Shown piece by piece: positions 7,129 to 13,056 of a stretch of 13,056 nt of DNA; within the stretch, counting starts at the first letter, position 1, and each line of letters starts with the position of its first letter. Under the pieces are notes generated by a model that was given only the letters and a program-made list of their open reading frames with translations, did no database searches and had not been told where the DNA came from. A program made the translations under genes and the position numbers. The DNA is from Magnetococcales bacterium (lineage in GTDB: Bacteria; Pseudomonadota; Magnetococcia; Magnetococcales; Magnetaquicoccaceae). The stretch spans positions 2,721 to 15,776 of the forward strand of contig JADGCE010000055.1 in assembly GCA_015229095.1 (NCBI GenBank), in the 5' to 3' direction.

Positions 7129-9584
7129 GCTTTAACCCCCTCCTTCCCCTCTTCTTCCTGTTCCTGTTCCACAGCGGCATCGCCATAACTTCCATAGGTG
7201 CCGTAGCCATAGCCGTAGCCGTAGCCATAGCCTCCTCCATACCCCTGTTTACCCCCATAACGCATCATTTTTTTGGTATCCACCGTATTGAGCACCAATC
7301 CCAGTAAACGGGCGTTGACCCGCGTCATCTGCTGGATGGCCCCACGCACCAGGTTGCGTTGCGTTCTGCCGGCCATCACCACAAAGACCACACCGTCCGA
7401 CAGTGTAGAGAGAATACGGGCATCTGTAACGGCCAAAACCGGCGGCGAGTCGACGATAATGCGTTGATACTCCTGACGCAAAACCGCCATGGTCCGGGAC
7501 CATTTTTTGGAGGCCAGGGCCTCGCTTGGGTTGAGCTGATGGGTTTCGCAGATGAGCAGGTGGATGCCATCCCGGGATTGGGTGATCTCCCTGCGCACGG
7601 CCTGGATCTCCTCGGCGGTGGGTGGCCCGGTGGAAGCGGCCACCGATGTGCCCTGCCCATCCGCCTGCCAGTGGTTCAGGTCGGTCAACAGATTGTTGAT
7701 GTTGCCCTCCAGATCCAGCTTGAAATATTTGTTCATCCGGGGTTTGCGCATGTCTGCCTCGATCAGCAAAACCCGCTCACCCGCCAGATGAAAGGCACGG
7801 GTCAAATTGATGGAGACGGTGGTTTTACCCTCTTGCGGGGTGGTGGAGGTGACCGTAATCACCTGCGGAGGTTGGTCCAGGGTCAGCACAAGACCGGTGC
7901 GGATGGCGCGCACAGCCTCGGCATAGGGAGAGCGGGGTTGGTTGATCATCATCCCTTCGGGAGAGATGGGACGGCGTGCCGATGCGTGCAGTTTGGGCAG
8001 CGTGGCCAGAATGGGCAGACCGATGGAAAGTTCCAGATCCTCCGGATTTTGAATGGTACGGTCCATATTTTCCAGCAGAATGGCCAACAAAATGCCCAAC
8101 AGCAGGCCGACGACAATGGCCATGCTCAAACTCCGGCGTTTGTTGGGGGTAAAACTCGACGCCGGCGGCTTGGCCGGGTCGACAATACGGGCATTTTCCG
8201 CTTCCATCCCCTCGCTGACACCCGTCTCTTTGAAACGCTTTTGGAACAGCTCATACAGCTGACGGTTGGCCTGCACCTCTCTTTCCATATTGCCGAGAAT
8301 AAACACCTTTTTCTGATAGGTCTGCAGACGGTTTTTTTGTTCCTCCAGTTGTTGTTCGGCTTTGCTCTCCTGTGTGGCGGCGATGGAATAGTCATGCTTG
8401 GCAGCCGCAACAGCGCGATTCACCTCCTGAGAAACCTTTTTCTTGAGATCGGCCAACTCTGTCTTGGCCCGCAGAATCTGCGGATGTTTTTCCCCGTATC
8501 GACTCGACAGCTCGGAAAGCTGCATGCTCACCTTGGAGGCCTCTTTCAGGAGATTGTCCACCATGGGATTATCCTTGAGGGGAAGATCCTCCAGGTGATC
8601 CTTGTACTCCTCCATGAGGGCCTGCAACCGCTCGTAGCGCACTTGCGTTTCGGTCCTCTGGGAGTGGGCCTGCATCAACTTGTTGTTGAGGGAGGAGAGC
8701 AACTGGGTCTCCATGCTCTCCTCTTCCGTAGAGCCCAACATGTCGGAACTGCTACGAAACTCCTGCAGCTTGCGCTCGGACTCCTCCAGACCATGCCGCA
8801 AACCTTCCAGCCGTTTCATCAGCCAGTTGGCGGCATTTTGGGTCATTTTCAACCGCGCCTCCAACATTTGGTCGATATAGACCTGCGCCACGGTGGTGGC
8901 CACCTTGGCGGCCAGTTCGGGAGATTCTGAAATGAATGAAATGTTGACCAGCTGACTGTTGCGCACCGGTGCTACGGTGATCCGCGAATTGACGACATTC
9001 ACCAGATTGGCAAAATGGCCCTCGTCGGCATCCACACTGGCCGGTTTGGCCTCCTCCACCGGGGGTGCCTCCGGTGCAGGAGGCAGATAGGCCTGCAACC
9101 ATTTGGGAATCCAGTTATCCCGCGACCATCCTTTACGTTTTTTCTGGTGTTTTGGATTAAACTCCGGGGCCAAATCCAACCGCTCCTGCCGCACCACCTC
9201 CTCGACCAGATGTCGGCTTTTCATCAGTTCGATCTGGGTTTGCATATAGCTTTGTGAACTGTAATCCGCGCTGTAAACATTTTCGATGGAGACAACTTTT
9301 GCTTTGCTCTGCTCAATCAACAATACCGCCGTTGCCTGATACATGGGAATCAGCGTGGACAGATGCATGGCCGTGCCAAGGGTGACCAAAAACGCCACAC
9401 TGAGCACTTTCCATTTGTGTTTGAGCACCACATGCCAGTAATAGAGCAGGCGAATGCCGCTATCTTCCTCGTCGCGACTGGCCAGGCCCACCTGGGCACT
9501 CTCAGGGGATGGTTGGAAAGCCACATTTTCCGCACTGGAGCCGCCGGGCAAAGGCTGGATGTCTGTTGCGCTGTTACTGGCCAT
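7125..9584 (-). CDS. Polysaccharide co-polymerase/tyrosine autokinase (Wzc/VpsO-like BY-kinase)
   Basis: This 819-residue inner-membrane protein controls chain length and export. A cytoplasmic N-terminus leads to TM1 (about 59-79) and a Wzz domain interrupted by a Pro-rich insert near 140-190. A long periplasmic coiled coil and GNVR region (about 240-455) with many Glu/Lys/Gln heptads follows. After DPAKPPASSFTPNKRR comes TM2 (about 485-506). The kinase has Walker A in STTPQEGKTT (K587), Walker A' in LLIEADMRKP (about 606-615) and Walker B in IIVDSPPV. The tail has nine tyrosines in a Gly-Tyr repeat (about 776-801), the expected autophosphorylation cluster. Walker A' has Glu where this family usually has Asp. 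The ATG at 9584 has AGGA about 8 nt upstream and lies 8 nt past the export gene's stop; a TTG at 9599 would overlap that gene. No separate phosphatase (Wzb) gene is in the window. Confidence 0.95.
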   Translation of the reverse strand: MASNSATDIQPLPGGSSAENVAFQPSPESAQVGLASRDEEDSGIRLLYYWHVVLKHKWKVLSVAFLVTLGTAMHLSTLIPMYQATAVLLIEQSKAKVVSIENVYSADYSSQSYMQTQIELMKSRHLVEEVVRQERLDLAPEFNPKHQKKRKGWSRDNWIPKWLQAYLPPAPEAPPVEEAKPASVDADEGHFANLVNVVNSRITVAPVRNSQLVNISFISESPELAAKVATTVAQVYIDQMLEARLKMTQNAANWLMKRLEGLRHGLEESERKLQEFRSSSDMLGSTEEESMETQLLSSLNNKLMQAHSQRTETQVRYERLQALMEEYKDHLEDLPLKDNPMVDNLLKEASKVSMQLSELSSRYGEKHPQILRAKTELADLKKKVSQEVNRAVAAAKHDYSIAATQESKAEQQLEEQKNRLQTYQKKVFILGNMEREVQANRQLYELFQKRFKETGVSEGMEAENARIVDPAKPPASSFTPNKRRSLSMAIVVGLLLGILLAILLENMDRTIQNPEDLELSIGLPILATLPKLHASARRPISPEGMMINQPRSPYAEAVRAIRTGLVLTLDQPPQVITVTSTTPQEGKTTVSINLTRAFHLAGERVLLIEADMRKPRMNKYFKLDLEGNINNLLTDLNHWQADGQGTSVAASTGPPTAEEIQAVRREITQSRDGIHLLICETHQLNPSEALASKKWSRTMAVLRQEYQRIIVDSPPVLAVTDARILSTLSDGVVFVVMAGRTQRNLVRGAIQQMTRVNARLLGLVLNTVDTKKMMRYGGKQGYGGGYGYGYGYGYGTYGSYGDAAVEQEQEEEGKEGVKA
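7185..7259 (-). repeat. Hexanucleotide GGCTAC/GGCTAT repeat encoding the Gly-Tyr kinase tail
   Basis: The tyrosine cluster of the BY-kinase is encoded by near-identical in-frame hexamers, GGCTAT or GGCTAC on the minus strand, with the purest block at 7200-7232. Because the unit is two codons, slippage would change the number of phosphorylatable tyrosines without shifting frame. The repeat is seen; length variation is inference. Confidence 0.8.
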
Positions 9585-9592
9585 GGAAAGTC

Positions 9593-10666
9593 CTACCAAA
9601 AACTGGCGGTAACATGAATGACATCACCCGGCAGGACAAAGTCGTTCAGAGTGATGGGACGCTCCTTGAAAAGGGGATCGTCGTCGTGTACCACCAGGAT
9701 GCCCTTTTTGTCGGCATACTCGGTGAACCCCTCGGCCAAGGCAATGGCTTTGCGAACGGTCAAACCGGGTTGAAAGGGATAGCCTCCGGCTTTTTTGATC
9801 TCCCCGTGCATGTAATAGACGCGATATTCGGCGACGGCAACAAAGACACTGGGATCCACCAAAAAACCCTCGATCAGTTTTTTGCGAATCAGCTCTTCCG
9901 CCTCCTTGGCCGTCAAATTTGCGACGCGCACCTCCCCCAGCATCGGCAAATTAATGCCACCTTGCGCGGAGACTTTGGCGTCGACGCTGAGATTGGGTTC
10001 ATTCTCCACCGTGATTTTGATTTTATCTCCTGGGCCAATGTGATAGGAAAATTCCGAACCCTCTCCCGCCTCCTGGGGCGTGGTGGTGAGGGGTACATGG
10101 AGAATATCCCGTGGGAGAATGGGGTCATCCATGCCCACCGGGGTGAGCAGCTCCCAACCCGAATGCTGGCGACGGGTCAGGGTGATGCGGCTGCGGTCGG
10201 CAAAAGGGGCCAAACCATCGGCGGCTGCAATCGCCTTGCTGACCGACATGCCGGGCTGGAAGGGAAAAGTGCCGCTTTTTTTGACTTCGCCGTGCACATG
10301 ATAACCGGGATATTTGAGCACGGCCACGGCAACCGCCGGACGGAGCACATAGCCATCCTGCAACCATTTATGCAACTTTTCTTCCAGGCTTTTGGCCGTC
10401 ACCCCTGCGGCAGACACCTCTCCCAGCAGCGGAAAGGGGATACTGCCCTGGTCGGAAATCTGCCCCTCAAAGGTCAATTCCGGTTCATCTTCCACCGTGA
10501 TTTTGATGGCATCCCCGGCTTCCAGACGATAACCCGTCAGCAGGGCATCGGCCGCAAAACCGGAGGAGAGCAGCCAAAAGGAAAAGAACACAACGATCCC
10601 CCAGCCAACCCGCCGGAGGCTCGCAACAGCGTTCGTGCTCTTTTTTGGTGCCGTTCCCCTCATCAT
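9593..10666 (-). CDS. Polysaccharide export protein with two tandem Poly_export/SLBB units (EpsE/VpsN-like)
   Basis: This 357-residue periplasmic or outer-membrane-associated protein of the Wza superfamily has a signal peptide at about 18-39, cleaved near FAA|D. There is no lipobox cysteine, unlike Wza itself. The mature protein is an internal duplication: residues 46-161 and 208-323 align without gaps with about 58 identities in 116 positions by my own count. Each unit has a YxxxxGDxIKITVExEP start, a PLLGEV or PMLGEV strand, a HGE[VI]KKxG turn and an FQPG(x)3-4KAI SLBB segment, and ends in a LPxDxxHV-like strand. Single-unit EpsE-type proteins are about half this length. It should carry the polymer between the inner-membrane kinase and the outer-membrane barrel. 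The ATG at 10666 (or the next codon, 10663) follows AAGGA by 5-8 nt; the gap from the barrel gene is 14 nt. Confidence 0.93.
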   Translation of the reverse strand: MMRGTAPKKSTNAVASLRRVGWGIVVFFSFWLLSSGFAADALLTGYRLEAGDAIKITVEDEPELTFEGQISDQGSIPFPLLGEVSAAGVTAKSLEEKLHKWLQDGYVLRPAVAVAVLKYPGYHVHGEVKKSGTFPFQPGMSVSKAIAAADGLAPFADRSRITLTRRQHSGWELLTPVGMDDPILPRDILHVPLTTTPQEAGEGSEFSYHIGPGDKIKITVENEPNLSVDAKVSAQGGINLPMLGEVRVANLTAKEAEELIRKKLIEGFLVDPSVFVAVAEYRVYYMHGEIKKAGGYPFQPGLTVRKAIALAEGFTEYADKKGILVVHDDDPLFKERPITLNDFVLPGDVIHVTASFW

Positions 10667-10680
10667 CCGATCCTTCCGCG

Positions 10681-12072
10681 TTAGAACGTTCCCGTCACGG
10701 ACAGCATCAGGGCATTGCTGTCATAACCCGCATCGAGAACGGTGCTGCGTTTGATTTTGTGAATAAATTCCGTATTCAGGGTAAACCATTCGGGCAATTT
10801 GTATTCCATGCCCAACCGGCTGGTCCAATAATTTTCCTGTTTGGCCGTTTCAAAGGTGCTGGTATTCAGCTCAAGGCCGGCCAGCAGCCGCCACCCCGGA
10901 CGCAGTGCATGGTTCAGACCGAGTTGAAAACCGGTGGAGATAAACCCTTCATTCTGATCCTCGCTCTCTTGAAAATTGCGATGGCTGGTAAAATTGATCC
11001 GGGTCCGCACCTGGGGTTGCCACACAAAACCGGACTCCCAGGTGAGATTGAGGTTGTCCTTGTTGGGGGCATTTTCCAATACCTTTTTGGTAACACCTAT
11101 CTTTGTGTTGGACTCGGTTCTGGCCGTCGCCTTCCAACCGGCTCCGACCAGAAAACGGCTCTCGGTGCTGCTCAATTGGGGTGAATGCTCATAATGGGTC
11201 GCCTTGTATCCCATTTCCGTCAGCAGGTGGGTCTTGGGCGTCAAGGACCACTTGAAGGTCACCCCGCCATCGTTCCAGTCTCGATCCTGACTGCTCTGAT
11301 TGTTGTTCAGGGAGAGGCGATCCCCATGCTCCAGCTTCAGTTCACTGGTCAGACGGCGCATTTTCCAACGGGCCGTCCCTTTGGCGGTATTTTGCAACCA
11401 GGCATTGGGACCGACGGGCACGGTCGCCCCCCCGCTTTTGACCGTTGCCTTGCCCGGCACCCCGCGTTCATCGTGTTCTATGGCCGCCAGATAGCCCAGA
11501 TCAAGCTCCAGACGACGGGATGGGGCCAGCTTGGCCTGCATGTCGAGCTGGTGATCGATGTTGTCTTCGGTTTCCAACACCTGATAGTGCTTGATGGTAT
11601 TGCTGTAGGTGACATCCACCTGGTTGCGTGCCCAATGGGTCAACAGTTTCAGCACCGTTTTGAGCTGTTCCATCACATCACTGCGGGTGTTGGTCGCCGT
11701 TTTGTAGACGTTGTCCTCCCAGCGCAGGGAGGGTGTCACCTCAGGGTGGAGGCGAAAGATGCCCACGGCAATCCCCTGGGGGCCCCGACGGGCGGCAGAA
11801 CCCGAGGCACGCCCGGCAACCGGGCCGCTGCCACTCCCCTCCTGTGGGGGATCCCAGTTGGAGGTGTCCACCCCCATCCCCGCATCCAGCACGGTATAAT
11901 GGGCCCCTCGGCCATCGGCTCCCTCTGCGGGCGGCACACCCTCCAGGGCCAGGGCCGTCGCCGGCAGGACAACAAGGAGCGGGACCACCCTCCATACCGG
12001 ACAAACGGTGGAAAGAACAGCCTTATTGCCCCCGATGGCAACCCGATGATTGGATGTCATTCCTGTAGACAT
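10681..12072 (-). CDS. Outer-membrane beta-barrel protein, polysaccharide export (VpsM/EpsL-like)
   Basis: This 463-residue protein has an N-terminal signal segment (about 27-43, PLLVVLPATALALEG), a Gly/Ala/Pro-rich stretch to about 100 without obvious fold, then a long series of amphipathic beta strands starting at VTPSLRWEDNVYKT. Many alternating aromatic strands, few cysteines and the terminal GTF ending in Phe fit a BamA-dependent outer-membrane barrel of the putative exopolysaccharide porin type. It heads the gene train and precedes the export protein, as in vps-II and in EpsL-containing clusters, so it is the likely outer-membrane exit. The first ATG (12072) lacks a Shine-Dalgarno; a second ATG at 12060 has AGGA directly adjacent, too close to be convincing, so the start is uncertain by four codons. 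Sequence in this family is poorly conserved, so the call rests on architecture and context. Confidence 0.82.
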   Translation of the reverse strand: MSTGMTSNHRVAIGGNKAVLSTVCPVWRVVPLLVVLPATALALEGVPPAEGADGRGAHYTVLDAGMGVDTSNWDPPQEGSGSGPVAGRASGSAARRGPQGIAVGIFRLHPEVTPSLRWEDNVYKTATNTRSDVMEQLKTVLKLLTHWARNQVDVTYSNTIKHYQVLETEDNIDHQLDMQAKLAPSRRLELDLGYLAAIEHDERGVPGKATVKSGGATVPVGPNAWLQNTAKGTARWKMRRLTSELKLEHGDRLSLNNNQSSQDRDWNDGGVTFKWSLTPKTHLLTEMGYKATHYEHSPQLSSTESRFLVGAGWKATARTESNTKIGVTKKVLENAPNKDNLNLTWESGFVWQPQVRTRINFTSHRNFQESEDQNEGFISTGFQLGLNHALRPGWRLLAGLELNTSTFETAKQENYWTSRLGMEYKLPEWFTLNTEFIHKIKRSTVLDAGYDSNALMLSVTGTF

Positions 12073-12317
12073 GGTGGAGAAGGGGTGCGTAAAGTGTCAA
12101 ACAAAATCCGTTCCTTCCCTGTTGGCAACGGGCGGGAGAATCTGCACCTCCGGCCAGCGGGAAGCGAGCAGTTTTTATGCCATGTTAATGTTTGCTGGCG
12201 GGATGGGGCGTGGAACAGGTGTAGGTGCCGGCGGAAGGTTGCATGCACTCCGTGCAGCCCAACGCAAACGGGATAACAAAGGGGTCAGAGATGCGTTATG
12301 GCATCTCCCGGATGCTG
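12073..12317 (-). other. Noncoding leader upstream of the polysaccharide gene train
   Basis: This 245-nt gap precedes the first gene of the train and must carry its promoter if the train starts here. On the minus strand TTGACA occurs at 12100-12095, but no acceptable -10 hexamer lies at 16-18 nt, and I see no sigma-54 GG-N10-GC pair or JUMPstart/ops-like element. It also contains a small hairpin TGCAC-TCC-GTGCA (12244-12256) and the hairpin listed separately. Confidence 0.4.
12281..12307. repeat. GGGGTCAG-type motif with perfect 7-bp hairpin; possible REP-like element or terminator
   Basis: Eleven bases past the stop of the nuclease-like gene lies a perfect inverted repeat, GAGATGC and GCATCTC with a 6-nt loop (12288-12294, 12301-12307). 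On the plus strand it is preceded directly by GGGGTCA (12281-12287). A conserved G-rich prefix before a short hairpin resembles the layout of REP sequences tied to RAYT transposases. As a terminator for the minus-strand gene it would be weak, since no T-run follows. Structure seen, identity inferred. Confidence 0.35.
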
Positions 12318-12899
12318 TCACCAGACTTTTGGCTGGAACTGCTCATCATTGGCCATCCGCAGCGTCTCTCCTGCCTGCTCAATGACAAACAGACCGCCGT
12401 TGATGGCAAAACGGCAGACATTTTCCTCTATCACCATGGCGGCAACGGCGCCGACGGCCTTTTTGTTGGCATATAGCGGGATGAACGCCTTGAAATTTGA
12501 CATCTTTTCCAGATGATCCCGGACATCGTCCACGGTCAATTTGCTCTTGACTTCTACCAGCACAACGGAATCAGTATTGTCTACCAGCAGATCCACTTCC
12601 ATGTTGCGCCCATCCGGTAGTGTGGCACTCACCCGCCGACTGACCATATGCACCGGAATGCCGCGTTCAGCAAACAGCGTCTTGCAGGCGGGTGCGACCA
12701 ACCCTTCTACAAATTCACCCAACCGCCCACCAAGGCGATCCATATTTTTGGACATTTCCTTGATTTTGCGGTCGGTGTCCTGAAACCTGCGATCCATTTC
12801 CGCCCTGCGTTCCCGGTCTTCACGGACCATTTCCTGGAACTGGCGGTTGGTCTCCTCAAACATCTTCCAGACATCGTCGACAGTCAGTGCGGTGCTCAT
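12318..12899 (-). CDS. Coiled-coil protein with PD-(D/E)XK nuclease-like domain (DUF3782-like)
   Basis: This 193-residue protein has no signal peptide or membrane segment. Residues 8-60 form a highly charged amphipathic helix (Glu/Arg/Lys/Met-rich), probably a coiled coil. The LGEFVEGLVAP segment at 60-70 leads to a compact alpha/beta domain with D103 in MEVDLLV and E116/K118 in VLVEVKSKL, the spacing of the D-(E)xK active site of the PD-(D/E)XK superfamily. The family I recall, DUF3782-like proteins, is common in cyanobacteria and some environmental proteobacteria, often multicopy, with no established role. The ATG at 12899 has AAGGAG 7-8 nt upstream; the ATG at 12920 adds seven residues and lacks one. 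It is transcribed in the same direction as the polysaccharide train but lies 245 nt before it, so it is probably separate. Nuclease activity is not demonstrated by sequence alone. Confidence 0.85.
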   Translation of the reverse strand: MSTALTVDDVWKMFEETNRQFQEMVREDRERRAEMDRRFQDTDRKIKEMSKNMDRLGGRLGEFVEGLVAPACKTLFAERGIPVHMVSRRVSATLPDGRNMEVDLLVDNTDSVVLVEVKSKLTVDDVRDHLEKMSNFKAFIPLYANKKAVGAVAAMVIEENVCRFAINGGLFVIEQAGETLRMANDEQFQPKVW

Positions 12900-12944
12900 G
12901 GATAATCTCCTTCTGTGCAAATCCAGCTTGACCGCCAGTGTATC

Positions 12945-12952
12945 AAAAAAAA
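12945..12952 (-). other. T8 tract upstream of the nuclease-like gene
   Basis: On the minus strand a run of eight T follows CTGCGGCTGA. It could be the U-tract of a terminator for a gene entering from the right, but only a 4-bp GCCG/CGGC stem with a long loop can be drawn, so I do not call a terminator. I see no clear -35/-10 pair for the gene downstream. Confidence 0.2.
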
Positions 12953-13056
12953 TCAGCCGCAGATAGCGTTATGTGAGTCAGCGTCGACGGCAAATGCGTC
13001 GTTGGAGGCCGCGCACCGGGTGAATCCATTGTGGTGAGCACAGGCGGGGCAATTCC
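12953..13056 (-). CDS. Possible 3' end of a cysteine-containing gene, cut by the window edge
   Basis: A minus-strand frame stays open from the right edge for 33 codons and stops with TGA at 12953, just before a T8 tract. It reads NCPACAHHNGFTRC near its start, a CPxC pair plus a third Cys that could bind zinc, and ends in ICG. A second frame is also open over the same bases, so openness proves little. No start is visible and the product cannot be named. Confidence 0.2.
   Translation of the reverse strand, partial: NCPACAHHNGFTRCAASNDAFAVDADSHNAICG

Noticed and set aside
7359..8930. Plus-strand open frame of 523 codons opposite the tyrosine kinase gene
   Set aside because: It lies wholly within the kinase gene, whose Walker motifs and coiled coil are clear. 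The plus-strand product is Gly/His/Gln/Leu-rich without domain features, as expected for an antisense frame in GC-rich DNA.
9593..10666. Classical Wza lipoprotein
   Set aside because: The signal peptide ends in FAA with no lipobox cysteine, so the export protein is better placed with EpsE/VpsN-like non-lipidated members.
9509..10684. Plus-strand open frame of 391 codons opposite the export protein gene, with apparent internal repeats
   Set aside because: The repeats are the mirror of the duplicated Poly_export units on the minus strand.
12070..12105. TTGACA hexamer as a sigma-70 promoter for the polysaccharide train
   Set aside because: No plausible -10 hexamer at the right distance, and the predicted transcript start would fall at or after the start codon.
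11185..12276. Plus-strand open frame of 363 codons opposite the barrel gene and leader
   Set aside because: No recognisable domain or RBS; the minus strand has a signal peptide, beta-strand pattern and terminal Phe.
1..13056. CRISPR array, tRNA, rRNA or complete insertion sequence
   Set aside because: No regularly spaced repeat array, no tRNA-like or rRNA-like stretch and no transposase gene was seen on either strand.

Overview
The window looks like chromosomal DNA of a Gram-negative bacterium, most likely a proteobacterium. An outer-membrane barrel, a periplasmic export protein, an inner-membrane tyrosine autokinase and a c-type cytochrome all require a double-membrane envelope. I cannot place the species. 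The mix of genes would fit a Magnetococcus-like or similar environmental proteobacterium, but that is a weak impression.

Layout. At the left edge (37-1185, + strand) is a visibly AT-richer gene for a soluble response-regulator/histidine-kinase hybrid. A short gap (1186-1283) follows. It holds two copies of a 13-bp direct repeat inside a 7-bp inverted repeat, possibly the relic of an insertion-sequence end. Nearly everything from 12072 down to 1284 is one minus-strand gene train with overlaps or gaps of at most 27 nt. In transcription order it encodes an outer-membrane beta-barrel protein, a tandem-duplicated polysaccharide export protein, a Wzz/BY-kinase, a membrane-anchored TPR-like protein, an O-antigen polymerase/ligase-family membrane protein, a TviB/WbpO-type UDP-sugar dehydrogenase, a TviC/WbpP-type UDP-sugar 4-epimerase, and an unusual membrane-anchored cytochrome c. 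At the right edge is a separate minus-strand gene (12318-12899) for a coiled-coil protein with a PD-(D/E)XK-like domain. A cysteine-containing partial frame that may or may not be real lies beyond it.

How it works together. The first five genes have the same order as the vpsM-N-O-P-Q part of the Vibrio cholerae vps-II operon: barrel, export protein, autokinase, VpsP, polymerase. They look like the polymerisation and export machine of a Wzy-type exopolysaccharide or capsule. The dehydrogenase and epimerase pair is the known route from UDP-GlcNAc to UDP-N-acetylgalactosaminuronic acid, so the polymer probably contains an acidic amino sugar. No glycosyltransferase, priming transferase or Wzx flippase lies in the window, so these must be encoded elsewhere.

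The most unusual items are the last gene of the train (a cytochrome c domain fused through a transmembrane anchor to an N-terminal helical domain resembling the core-binding domain of tyrosine recombinases), the duplicated export protein, the Gly-Tyr repeat tail of the kinase with its hexanucleotide repeats, and the possible RBS-masking hairpin before the dehydrogenase gene. I see no tRNA, rRNA, CRISPR array, intact transposase gene or convincing sigma-70 promoter.
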